In this document: one piece after another, positions 22,690-33,158 of the stretch
How positions within the stretch are numbered: the stretch's first letter is position 1
Layout of the letters: every line of letters starts with the position of its first letter
DNA from: Ypsolopha sequella
Taxonomy: Eukaryota; Arthropoda; Insecta; Lepidoptera; Ypsolophidae
Direction: 5' to 3'
NCBI GenBank assembly: GCA_934047225.1
Contig: OW203998.1
Coordinates: 17,561,280 to 17,625,279 of the forward strand
DNA length: 64,000 nt
Translations under genes and position numbers: made by a program
Notes under the pieces: generated by a model
The model's database searches: none
What the model was told of the DNA's origin: nothing
What the model saw: only the letters and a program-made list of their open reading frames with translations

Positions 22690-22960
22690 TCAGGCACAAA
22701 TACCCGCTTTTTAGGGCATGCAGTATTTTCACTTACAGTGTTTTGCTTCAACGTGCGTAAATCTAATATATGGACATAAATCTCGGAAAACTCGTTGGTT
22801 AAATACAAATGGCGGCCAACATCGTTTATGGCGGCCGAAGCATACATTTCTGACAGAAATTCATGCTTTGGCTGCTTTATATAACGGTTTTTAAGTGGCA
22901 CGGCTTGCGATCCGAAATTGAGAGTGCATCGTCTTACAAACTGAGCTACTGCTGCTAATT
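22690..22960 (-). mobile_element. tRNA-headed SINE, minus copy (diverged)
   Basis: The reverse strand has a tRNA-like head 'gcagtagctcagtttgtaag' near 22955, then the body marks 'aacgagttttccgagattt' and 'gggcatgc..'-type strings that match the SINE at 8725. It is interrupted around 22800-22890 by unrelated sequence. Confidence 0.6.
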
Positions 22961-24035
22961 TTTTACAAAGGAGACTGTTATTTTTTGTATTGAAAGTGGT
23001 CTATGGACCAACAGATATAATATTGTGGTTTTTACGTTAGGTAACCCCAACTACACCTCTGTGCGAAACAGTTTTTCGGTACTTTTCGGACAGAAAGAGG
23101 TGGCGTCAGCGGCAGCGTCTTCAAAAACACGGCGTATAGTTTACCAACGCTAGTATAACAGGCCACTTATTTATAGTTCTTAGTTCGGCGTCATTGCAGT
23201 CAAAAATGTAATAAATGTAGCTCATTGCAAAATCGGAGTTCTTATAAGTTCGTTACTTTATTATTACATTATTGTAATAAAAATACTTAGTTAAAGTAAA
23301 ATAATACTAATTTATTTATTTATTTATTTATTATAATTATTACTGGTGAACCCAATTACAATAATTATTAGATTTAGTATTGAAACATAAAATTTAAAAT
23401 AACTTCAAAAAATAACTAATTAACTTACAAATTAATTTACTTTTACTATCAAAGAACAAGTCAGGAGACGGTTCGGACTCTAAGAATGCATTGAGAGCTG
23501 TCGTCATTTTACACATTATTACTAATATATTTAACTTGAAATATCTCAAAACTGTCAAATCAGATATTGATGACGTCATAACAAAAAAATACCGTCTAAA
23601 TGTGTACTTCCTAAAAAAAATTACTCCATATCTGTTGGTCTACACACCACTATCGCCCAGTCTCCTTTAGCCGTTACATTATACTATATAAAAAAGTAGA
23701 AGAGGCGAACGTATTTTGTAAATACGAACAACTATGTACTGTTGTCAACGAAATACAACAAACAAAATACACACAAACATGACTCCAAACTCCTAACAGT
23801 TTAAATATCACATGGCAAAAAAGGAAACTTGTTGGCGACAAAACGAACTTGATCCTTTTTTCTTTCATGCAATTGGAGTTTTTGGACGAAACCTTAACAA
23901 ATCACCGTGCGAATTCCCATAGCTTAATTATTTCTAAAAGAATTTTTTTCAGAGAATATACGCGATTTTAGGACATAGTTTTCATTATTTTGGTATACAA
24001 ATTAACCATTATATTTTTCATGATTTTTTAAAGAA
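22961..24035. other. No gene seen
   Basis: Intron 1 of the ihog-like gene. It contains a (ttta)n microsatellite at about 23310-23332 and no exon signals. Confidence 0.5.
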
Positions 24036-24039
24036 TTAT

Positions 24040-24368
24040 CGCATATGTCGTCACTTGAGAAGATGATAAACATTATACTGATTGAGATGTGTGATTGCTT
24101 ATAAAAAAAGTTCTGTCTGTATACTCATCTGTCATCCATCTGTCAAATCAGTCGGGAGCAAATCATGACAAATGTATCTTGATAGCAAAGGACACATTTC
24201 TAAACAGTCATTTCTCAAAGGCAAATGGAAGTTGCAGCTTTTTCTTACAAGTATTCATCATCATGAGGTTTTTTAGACCACAAGTTCTAAAATATGGTCT
24301 ATTAAACCAAAATCTCGAAATAGTTTTCGAATTAACACACCTTGACATAATTTTATCTATGCGATTAT
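24040..24368 (+). repeat. Interspersed repeat family F, copy 2
   Basis: Longest copy of the family, with 'gtctgtatactcatctgtca', 'aatggaagttgcagcttttt' and 'tcgaattaacacaccttg'. It matches 54185-54520 in inverse orientation along its whole length. Confidence 0.7.
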
Positions 24369-24444
24369 AAACTTAAAATTCGATACGTTTCTAATCCGAT
24401 TTATAATGCATTGGCAATACTGGGAAATAATATTCTACAGGTAC

Positions 24445-24478
24445 CGTAGAGGGAGTAAAATATTTTACTCCCTCTATG
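24445..24478. mobile_element. 34-bp palindromic hAT-like micro-insertion
   Basis: A 34-bp palindrome (15 perfect pairs, then one mismatch and one pair at each end, no loop) reading inward from C-R-TAGAGGGAGTAAAATA. It is flanked by exact 8-bp repeats ACAGGTAC at 24437-24444 and 24479-24486. The 8-bp duplication and CA-type end fit two hAT terminal repeats joined back to back with nothing between. Confidence 0.8.
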
Positions 24479-24534
24479 ACAGGTACAGACCGTTGACCAA
24501 GTGTGAGGTACGAGTACCTACCCTACCCTTTCGA

Positions 24535-24898
24535 CACAGTATAAAAGTAGACAGTAGTTTAACTGGGCGGTGTCCTTGAAATCAATACATACGGCCGCTC
24601 GGTGCCTAAACATGCGCTAGGGCTGCCAACTGACTGTTAACGTATTTGATAATGCTATATTAAATTGTCGCATTATTTTATTTAAACAGCTATACAATAC
24701 ACAACATATTATTCTATAATTTCGTGCCATAATTTACGAAAATGCGCGGGAGCGGCTAACAGTGTCAACCCGGTAACGTGCGTACGCAACCACGGTGCGA
24801 CCGCGATCGTCGTAAACTGAGTTGAACCGAGTTTTGGGAGGGGTTCGTTTCGGCCCGTTTGTATGAAGATAGAGTACTGTCTACTTCCTTATACTGTG
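24535..24898. mobile_element. TIR element, 364 bp, GC-rich core
   Basis: Inverted ends CACAGTATAAAAGTAGACAG and its diverged inverse. The flanks CTTTCGA and CTTTCTA suggest a 7-bp duplication with one change. The TATAAAAG string and GC-rich centre look promoter-like but belong to the element. Confidence 0.65.
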
Positions 24899-24947
24899 CT
24901 TTCTATCTATGTCGTCGATTTTTAAATTAATAACATTGTTTATATAC

Positions 24948-25197
24948 TTTTCAATGCATGTGCTCGTAAAGGCCCACTTTTTATGCATCAAAACCGAACA
25001 AAAAGTCGATTATTTTGCCCTAGGGCTTTATTTATTTACAATGTTTGGCTAACCTGCAGCCTTTCCCGTGTACCATAGATGTTATACTTTTTTTTCCACT
25101 GTTTAACGGCTCTGGATACAGTCCTTTTGAGCCAATTATAATTTAAAGTTCACAAGGTTATATTTATTTTCATTTCCTCACACTATGCATTGAAAAA
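24948..25197 (+). mobile_element. MITE family C, copy 2
   Basis: Shorter sister of 16962-17231 with the same ends. It lacks the palindromic segment that follows the other two copies, so it serves as the unoccupied version of that site. Confidence 0.8.
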
Positions 25198-25356
25198 CTA
25201 CTATTTTATTCAGCTAGGATTACGTGGTTGTCGCAGGTACACACACATACCTGAATAAGTATATTATACGTATAGTAATAATATTTCATAATAAGTTAAC
25301 GACATGATATTATGTGAAGGCGGCGAATACAACACGAAAAATTCGACCGTACTTAC

Positions 25357-25424
25357 CAGCTATAACAGTTGCTACAGCGGCTAGAAGCAGCTTCAGGAAT
25401 AACAGCAGCGCCATTTTGTCGCTC
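25357..25424 (-). CDS. ihog: Ihog/CDO-family receptor, coding exon 1 (signal peptide)
   Basis: Coding from ATG at 25414 (minus) to the donor GCTG|GTAAGT at 25357: 19 codons plus one base. The protein starts MALLLFLKLLLAAVATVIA, a classic secretory signal peptide with a small-residue cleavage site. Adding exon 2 gives VIA-EIEMEF in frame. Just 10 bases upstream of the ATG is a strong acceptor (CCTTTGTTTTCAG|GAGCG), so this exon begins at 25424 and the transcript must have at least one further noncoding exon at higher coordinates. The start context ACAAAATGG fits insect initiation. The call depends on splice logic and frame, since the exon itself has no family motif. It is separated from exon 2 by about 16.9 kb of transposon-rich intron. 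Confidence 0.8.
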
Positions 25425-27224
25425 CTGAAAACAAAGGAAAAATTGTGTTTAAGTAAACAATACTTACTGAAATTAAACTCCAAGATGTAAGAAAAATTCA
25501 AAGAATGTTGGTGTGAAAACAAAGAAGTAAGAATAAATGGAAGATTTCATTTTGAACCCCAAATATCTTTTGTATTAATTTTTTGCACAAGTCAGTCTAA
25601 GAAACATTGACAAAATGCCCTCGCCCACTCAAACTATTTTTACTTACCCACGTGCTCAGAAACTGTTGAATGTAAAAATAGAAATCTTAGAAAGTAAAAT
25701 AATGCGTTTTAGACGTGCCTGTAAGCAAAATAATTTCTAGAGGTAATCGGTTAACATTGTTGAATTTAGTCCCATTTTTATATTCCAGCAGAATATTGTG
25801 TAAATTGTTTTTAGTAATAAAAAGTAACTTATAATTATTAGTAGGAACTGTGAACTCGTGGAAGCCCTCTCACAATCCCATATTTTGGAAACCCTTTGAC
25901 CGGTTTGGCTCATGATCGAACTTAAAAACTCTTTTCGTCTTATTTACTCGCTTACTAAATTTCATGACGTTCCAAGTTATCGTCGGACAAACATTCATAT
26001 AAACATACAAACGCTGGATTATTCAAGTAGACTCGGAGAACTTCGCTCGCTCATTCAATAAGCGTGATTATGAGCGTGATTTACGAAATTCATGCTAATT
26101 TTCCGATACAAGCAAATAAAAAAGTTTGACCAAAACATTTTTGCAGTAAGGGCCGAACAATGAATGCCTTGGAAGCGTTGGAAATAAATAAATTACTACA
26201 CACAAATCCCAACACCATTCTCAACCATCAAATAGAGATCAAAATTCCCCATTTCAAGTAATTTGAGAGATTTGTAGAAAATTTAGCCCCCCAAAAACGA
26301 CATTTCAGTTTTAATTTTGTACCCGACATATATTTTGACTCGCATTTGACATAATTTAATAATTACAATTATTCCCTATTGTTAAGGTATGTATTTATTG
26401 TTTTACATTTATTTTGATAATATATTTCATTTTCATAACTAATGACTTACAGCTTATAAACTTTTCCCGATAATTGATTGAAATTTATTATAATGGCATC
26501 CCAAACGCTCGTTATCTAATCAGTTTAACATTTTCATGTTTATCATTGAATTCCATAATTAATTCTAATTATTCTCCACTTTTCGTTTCCACGAATGACA
26601 TCCCCATCTTTAATGTTATTCTACCTTACCTACTATTTTCCCTATAATCTAAATGCTATTCTACCTACAATTGTCATTGATTAACGACGTACTTCACTAT
26701 TTGATATATCATTAATTGCACAGAATAACATCTAATCAGTCTAAACCTTTGATGATGGTGTAAAACCGAAACCGGTCGGATTAAATAACCCAATAAACTG
26801 TGAAACGAGAGCAAGTGTGTTTATTCATCATGTTGTTATCCAAGGTTCACCAAGAGCCAACAATCGCAAGTATTATAATCAAATAAAAAAGTGTTCTTTT
26901 TATATTTTAAAAGGCGAATAAATTTTTATATTATGTTCTACGTTTAAAAAATCTAAGCCTTTCAGGAATTTACTGAACAGTACGCAAACGTATAATATAA
27001 AACGAGTGGTATCGTCGTGGGACACCCGGTTGGTACGAAGTTCTAACGTACTATAGCAAAAGTGTCGTGACGGTCTAAGTCTTGCACTTTTTTCGGCCTA
27101 GTTTTCATTCGCCAGTGTTTAGAGTGTAACGTGCTATAAGGAACTTCGTTCCAATAATAATATTATTATGCAAATAACTTGTTTCAGTTTAAACAAAATT
27201 TTAATGTGTTATGCGAAAAATACA
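25425..27224. other. No gene seen; upstream intron or intergenic
   Basis: AT-rich sequence upstream of ihog-like exon 1. It probably begins as the 5' UTR intron. A Penelope-type hammerhead-like motif lies at 26747-26781; otherwise I see nothing definable. Confidence 0.5.
26747..26781 (+). ncRNA. Hammerhead-ribozyme-like motif, degenerate
   Basis: The order TTTGATGA, a short hairpin (GGT...ACC), GAAAC, then GGTC-GG resembles the hammerhead core (CUGAUGA, stem II, GAAA, then an NUH cleavage triplet). In this copy the conserved C before UGAUGA is T, which should weaken or abolish cleavage. Penelope-like retroelements are known to carry such motifs. Confidence 0.35.
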
Positions 27225-27227
27225 TAT

Positions 27228-27471
27228 AGACTTACCCCCATTACATAAAGGCTTACCCTCATTACATATAGACTTACCCTCATTACATATAGACGTACCC
27301 TCATTACATATAGACTTACCCTCATTACATATAGACGTACCCTCAATACATATAGACTTACCCTCATTACATATAGACGTACCCTCATTACATATAGACT
27401 TACCCTCATTACATATAGACGTGCCCTCATTACATATAGACTTACCCTCATTACATATAGACCTACCCTCA
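27228..27471. repeat. Minisatellite, 21-bp unit with 42-bp higher order
   Basis: About twelve copies of 'gacttaccctcattacatata'-type units (21 bp). From the third to the eleventh unit the fourth base alternates strictly t, g, t, g, so the true period is 42 bp. Because 21 is divisible by three, long frames stay open on both strands, but they have no coding support. Confidence 0.95.
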
Positions 27472-27519
27472 TTACCTTGCGGCCTACGCAACCATAATAA
27501 TTGCTATATCTGAATACCG

Positions 27520-27770
27520 CCTCTGCAGCCGAATGGTAGAGCGCTCGCATACTAACCCAGAGGTCGTGGGTTCAATTCCCACGACGCACATTAATTTATT
27601 GCACCCGAAGTACGGCAATAGGCTTTGATTATTAATCTAAGGGCGATACGGTTCATCATCCATCACGTCTGGGTAAAGTGGGTGTACTAACTGTGACACA
27701 CTTGTGAACACGTCTGACAGCCCCTCAGAGATTCATGTCGTGACGATACGTGTATGTGTTTATGTCCGTA
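27520..27770 (+). mobile_element. tRNA-headed SINE of a second subtype
   Basis: Head 'gccgaatggtagagcgctcg' with B-box GGTTCAATTCCC, then 'attgcacccgaagtacggc' and a tail ending 'attcatgtcgtgacgat' that is shared with the SINE at 36126. It begins about 50 bp after the minisatellite. Confidence 0.7.
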
Positions 27771-27910
27771 ATAGTATATCGTGACGTAACGTTTGCTTTC
27801 ATAACTTTCGCTAATAACAACCGTGTTATAATAATTTTCATTGGCACTTCCTTATATGGAGGGTATTTTTTGCCGTAAAGGCAAATATGTACAGATACCT
27901 ACATCAGATC

Positions 27911-28332
27911 TGGGGATCTAAAAAGGCCAACTTGGGTGAATCATGAAATGATTTGAAAGTAGGATAGAGTCAGAGTTTCTTCATGCGTGCAAAAGAGACA
28001 ACATTACAACAGAATCATAACATGGTTCATCCAAAGCGGCCTTTTTAGAGGGCCAGGGGATCTAAAAAGGCCGACTTAAGTGAATTATAAAATGATTTGA
28101 AAGTAGGATGGAGTCAGAGTTTTTTCACGCGTGCAAAAGAGACGGCATTACAACAGAATCATAATATGATTCATCCAAAGCGGCCTTTTTAGAGGACAAA
28201 AAGGCCGCTTTGGATGAATCATATTATGATTCTGTTGTAATGCCGTCTCTTTTGCACGCGTGAAAAAACTCTGACTCCATCCTACTTTCAAATCATTTTA
28301 TGATTCACCCAAGTCGGCCTTTTTAGATCCCC
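27911..28332. mobile_element. Triple array of MITE family D forming a long hairpin
   Basis: Unit a 27911-28052 and unit b 28056-28195 lie head to tail; unit c 28197-28332 is inverted. Units b and c are near-perfect inverse copies of about 137 bp with a gap of only a few bases. Each unit keeps ends TCTAAAAAGGCC / GGCCTTTTTAGA. Confidence 0.9.
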
Positions 28333-28556
28333 TGAACACACGAAAAAATATGTAGATATGGCTCTTGTATTTCTCAGTTTTGTTAGTTGGGTAGGTATCT
28401 ATCTCCATGACTCGATTCACGCACGCACGACGACACCTGCCCTATAGAGGGAATTTATAACAGTCAACCTTAATTTGTACACTTGTTTCACTTGAGGTTT
28501 TTTACGCCCCGTCTTGATAGGGAGTGATATTTGTTGCCGTAATTCTTTTAAGGATT

Positions 28557-29248
28557 CCGTAGTACCTAAAAGGTACAAAAGGAACCTTCACGGTGCGAAT
28601 ACTTTGTCCGTCCGTCCGTCCGTATGTCACAGCCTCATAATTTTAGCAACGTTAAAGATTTTTAAAAAAAATTTACACAAAAATATCATTAATTTGCCCA
28701 CATATCACGGTGTAAAAAATATATGAAAAATTTGAAATTGTTAAAAATATTTCATTTTGAAAAGCTTTATATATATATATATATATTTATACGAATCAAT
28801 AATTAAATAAAATACTTTATAATTATACAATTACACGGCTTAAGATATATTTCGGGTCCGACCTGGACCCGGCATATTATCTATTGAACATAAAAGTAAA
28901 AATATTTCCAAAACAAAAGTGAGAAAAATAAAAAATATTATCCTAAACATACAATATGGATATCAAATTGTAGATATTGAAAAGCTAATTGTAAAAATAT
29001 ATACTTTTACTATATTTACTAGCACTGGTTTCGAGGAATCTTTAAAAAAAACACAAAAATAAACATAAATAAACACAAAAATAACTCCGAAAAACATAGA
29101 CTGAAAAATATGGAAAAAATCATAGTAATATGTGTTTATGTAAAGATTACAGGAAAAATAAAGCGATTGAGAAATTCACGAAAAAAACTGACAAAATCAT
29201 TATTCATAATACGGAACGCGAGTCTGACTCGCACTTGGCCGGTTTTTT
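28557..29248 (+). repeat. Interspersed 'ttggccggtttt' repeat, copy
   Basis: Full set of marks: 'tagtacctaaaaggtacaaa', 'gtccgtccgtccgtatgtca', an (at)n run near 28770 and the end 'ctcgcacttggccggttttt'. Confidence 0.7.
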
Positions 29249-29941
29249 TAAACTTCAATGCGTTATCTGCTTTTTGGAATAAATAGAACAATTTATGTAT
29301 ATAAATTCAATATACTTTTTTTTAAACTATTAAACTTGTTTTAATATTAACAGGAAGTGACGTAATCATATTAGGTTGAACTGTCGGATTCTTGTCAGAC
29401 TTTAGAATGCGTTCAACAAAAAAACGCTTATTTTAAATTCAGACTACTAAAAACAATTAATAAGGGCTATACCTCGAAACGGCGGTTTTCGAATCGTAAA
29501 TATTGGCGGAAAAAAGGCTAATTAAGATTTTACAGAGAGAGATCGAAGAATATTTAGTTTTAACAGCACTAAAACTAAAATTAAAGCCTTCAGAATCGGC
29601 TTTATTGACTACAGTGCTACAAGTATCTTATGGCGCGTGGATTGGTTGTGTCCAAAATCGGAACTAACGCCGCTACCAAACTCCTTGTTTCACAGCTGCG
29701 CCCCCCTGTCACTGTCATCCACGCGCCATCAGATCCTGTAGCACTGTAGATAGCGATTAATCGTTCAATAAGTGAAATTCGCCGAAAAATAAAAAAGTTC
29801 ATTGGTACATACTTGAACGTTTGGATTCACACCTGTATAGCAAGATAGAGTCCATCGTCCTACCACCCAGGAGAGAGGATTTCGGTGTCGGGGATACCTC
29901 CAAAATCTTTGGTTTTCAAAAAATCTAAAATTGTCTGACAA
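29249..29941. other. No gene seen
   Basis: AT-rich, with a partial family I string near 29390 ('aatgcgttcaacaaaaa'). No exon signals. Confidence 0.5.
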
Positions 29942-30104
29942 TGGTATCGATTCGCCATAACACGTCTTAACTTATTTGACAGAACTAACCTTATTTTAAG
30001 CGTCCTGTCTTTTTCTTTCTTTATCGAAAAGACAAGGACAGAACGCTTAAATTAAGTTTAGTCCTGTCAAATAAGTTAAGATGTGCTTCACCGAATCGGT
30101 ACCA
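29942..30104. mobile_element. Fold-back MITE (TGGTATCGATTCGG ends), copy 1
   Basis: Inverted ends TGGTATCGATTCGCC / CGAATCGGTACCA, with long inner arms containing CTTAACTTATTTGACAG. The arms meet around 'tttctttctttatcgaaa'. Copy 2 is at 48533-48664, and a solitary end is at 44214-44238. Confidence 0.8.
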
Positions 30105-30153
30105 GTATCACCGCAAAAAAAATGTAGGTGATAGTCAACAACCTGTTCATTAT

Positions 30154-30687
30154 TTTTTCAATGCAAGGGCCTCGTCAAGGCCCACTTTTTATGCATCAGA
30201 ACCGAACAGAAAGTCGATTATTTTGCCCTAAGGCTTTATTGTTATTATTTTTTTTGCTTTATTTACAATGGTTGGCTAGCCTGCAGCCTTTCCTGTGTAC
30301 CATAAATGTTATACTTTTTTCCACTGTTTAACGGCTCTGGATACACAGTGGCGTGCACAGAACTTTTTGCTGAAAAAGCAAACAATTGGTCAAGAAAAAC
30401 AATTAAAAAAATATGAAAAAATTTAAATACCACTTTGAAAAAAAAAATGTATGACGCCAGGGTAGACAATGTCTACCCTAGAGTGAAAATTTCCTATACA
30501 AACTTTTTTTTTCAAGGTGATATTGAAATTTTTTCATATTTTTTTTATTGTTATTCCTGACCAATTGCTTGCTTTTCCAGCAAAAAGTTCTGTGCACGCC
30601 ACTGGGATACAGTCCTTTTGAGACAATCATAATCTAAAGTTCACAAGATTAAATTTGTTTTATTTCCTCACACTATGCATTGAAAAA
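30154..30687 (+). mobile_element. MITE family C, copy 3, with nested insertion
   Basis: Aligns with 16962-17231 but is interrupted at 'ggctctggataca' by the element at 30346-30604. It is followed by a short version of the palindromic segment (30689-30785). Confidence 0.85.
30346..30604. mobile_element. Fold-back MITE, 259 bp, nested in family C
   Basis: Ends CAGTGGCGTGCACAGAAC and the exact inverse; the arms pair along nearly the whole element to a central 'agggtagacaatgtctaccct'-like palindrome. Flanked by GGATACA at 30339-30345 and 30605-30611, which is single in the other family C copies. A 7-bp duplication is unusual; hAT normally gives 8. Confidence 0.9.
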
Positions 30688-30799
30688 CGTAGTATGATAC
30701 ACGGGCGTAAAAGCAATAAATTACTCGGTTACGTTTAAAACTTCTCGTAATTTATTCCTTTTTGCCCTTGTAGCATAAACTACTATTATTTGAAAAAAA

Positions 30800-31430
30800 T
30801 GAATGGAACACGACACGTATTGCATGCATTACAAGTACAAGCATTTCTGAAAGATTTATCCCCCTCCCCCCCGAAAAGGAATTCTGGCTTCGGGCCTGCG
30901 TCCTACCAACTAACTACTGCCGCTTTTAGACCACACAAATTATTTTATTAATTCAGCAATGACGTCATTTTGATAAATCTAACAAGATAAATAATTTAAA
31001 CTCCTTACTTGTAAAGTAGTAGGTAATTTAGCGTATATTTCTCATTCAAATTATATGCAGCAGACTGGTTTTAAAAGGAATGTTTTAAATTTTTGTCCAC
31101 ACTTTGGGTGGGAAATATTATTTATTTGACATGGGCACATTTCGGAGAGTCTAAGCACGTCCACGCGACACTTGCTTGAATTTATTTTTTCAATTTGTCA
31201 CATTCCCAGTTTGTTTTTTTTTTATGTTGGCTGGCGATATTCTTTTGCATATTTTCTCAATACTTTTTCAGCTGCTTATTGGAAAGACAAAGGTACCTTA
31301 TTCGGGAAACAATATTTATTCGTACATAAGTATCGAATATGCTTTTATAGCAGAGCTTGGGAAAGCCGGAAACTGGTGACAGTACTCGTCCATACGAACA
31401 ACTTTTACTATGGAACCAACCCTCGAATAA
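30800..31430. other. No gene seen
   Basis: AT-rich sequence; short open frames on both strands carry no coding signal. Confidence 0.5.
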
Positions 31431-31434
31431 CCCT

Positions 31435-31605
31435 ATCGCCGTTCTTCGGGCACAAATTATTTCCTCACCATGTTTTCCTTCATCGTTCAGCAAGTGGTAA
31501 GTATTAGATAATACTCGTACAAATACAATGCACATAAATTCCGGAAAACTCATTGGTGCATGCCCGACCGAGGATCGAACCTCGGTCTCAAGATTGAGAG
31601 GCCAC
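31435..31605 (-). mobile_element. tRNA-headed SINE, minus copy, 5' truncated
   Basis: The reverse strand reads from the B-box region (GGTTCGATCCTCGGTCGGGC) through 'atgcaccaatgagttttccg' and 'gtgcattgtatttgtacga'. The A-box part is missing at about 31605. Confidence 0.75.
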
Positions 31606-32085
31606 CGTTAATTAGTTACTTAAATTACTCCAAAAATAAAATCCAACTTGGAACTTGGGAGAGATCGTATATATGGTCGCTTGGTGCTCAGTACGGACCA
31701 GGCCTAAATAGGCAGCGATAAATAACAATTTAGTGGGCACGAACGACAATAACCATGTGACGTCACCATGTTTCATCGTTGCGCAGCTCAGCAAAAACTA
31801 TTATGTAGAAGCGCAGCGATGCAATGTGATGGCGCCACCCATTAGATACCATGCGTGCTATCGGGGGAGCATCTGCTGAGATAACAGGAGCGGGTTAGCG
31901 GCGGCGGCTTCTACGATAGCACGCATACATACTTTTTTATTAGGTTGTACACATTTTTAGGTTAGATGTTTTATTTTTTTATTTATTTTTTGTCAATTTC
32001 ATTGTGACTGATGCCGGACCCAGGATAGGGCCCGAAATATATCTCACAGTAACTTGCATTTTATTTAATTAAGTGTACCTATATA

Positions 32086-32344
32086 CAAGGTGACTTTTTG
32101 ATCATCGTCCAAATTCATACTGGAGGCTTGATAAGTGATCAGTGTCTTGGATCAATAACAATTTTTGTGAATTTGTAAAATGAAATTTCGGCTTCCCATA
32201 GAAATTCACTTCCAGTTCCGAGTGAATCACTATGGGGAGTCGAAATTTAAATTTACGAATTTTACAAATTGTTATTGATCCATGATACTGATCACTTATC
32301 AAGCCACCAGTATGAATTTGGACGATGATCAAAAAGTCACCTTG
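32086..32344. mobile_element. AAGGTGAC-ended fold-back MITE, copy 2
   Basis: Ends CAAGGTGACTTTTTGATCAT and inverse. The arms pair over roughly 100 bp on each side around 'cttcccatagaaattcac'. TA-rich flanks. Full-length relative of 6546-6783. Confidence 0.85.
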
Positions 32345-32658
32345 TATATATAATAAAAACTACATTTAAAGACAAACTAGTCAATTAATAACGTTTATTT
32401 CCAAAAATAAAAGTATTTAGATAAATACCCTACTATAAGACCTTGTAGCACTCTAAACACTTGCAATCCTCTATAATAAATCTAATAACACTTCAGTTGT
32501 ACCTAATCATCATGCTGATCACATCACCAAGGACATATTTTATTGACACGCCATGGACGTTTCGTTGGTAGATATTTAGTGCTTCCTTGACATGACAGTG
32601 ACTGTTAGACCCAGAAGGACATGCCGTGTCGGTATGCAGATGGTCTCTTTCCCACAGG

Positions 32659-32983
32659 CAATGAGTCATCCATCACTGATTATGGTTGATTAAGACTTTG
32701 GGCGTACTTCATTGAACATGTAGATGATGAAGAGTCTGAATCACCACAGAAAGAAAAAGTAGATTCAAAGAATGGTTAAGTTAATGAACCTGGAATAGAA
32801 GTTTATGGTCTTCTGTGTGAACAATGAGTCATCCATCACTGATTATGGTTGATTAAGACTTTGGGCGTACTTCATTGAACCTGTAGATGATGAAGAGTCT
32901 GAATCACCACAGAAAAAAAAGTAGATTCAAAGAATGGTTAAAGTTAATGAACCTGGAATAGAAGTTTATGGTCTTCTGTGTTC
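32659..32983 (+). repeat. Tandem duplication, 163-bp period
   Basis: Two near-identical direct copies starting at 32659 and 32822 ('caatgagtcatccatcactg'). One frame reads LWAYFIEHVDDEESESPQKE before a stop, an acidic, host-like stretch. It could be a fragment of a transposed or processed gene; I do not recognise it. Confidence 0.85.
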
Positions 32984-33158
32984 AAATGGTGTTCAATTGG
33001 TCTTGACAGCTCTTAGTTACACTAAATCTTAAAGCCTTCAAAATGTGTACATTAAATATTACTGCGTTCTTGCAATAACTTTGCAATAGTTATTTGTTTG
33101 TAATTCTTAGCACGAGCTAAGTTGCATTGTTAACCATGTAGGTAATATATACTCTTAA

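Noticed and set aside
24541..24549. TATA-like box TATAAAAG with GC-rich downstream sequence
   Set aside because: Part of the terminal inverted repeat of the element at 24535-24898.
27201..27550. Long repetitive open frames on both strands (LPSLHID-type and NEGKSIC-type repeats)
   Set aside because: They arise because the minisatellite unit is 21 bp; all frames repeat without stops. No gene signals.
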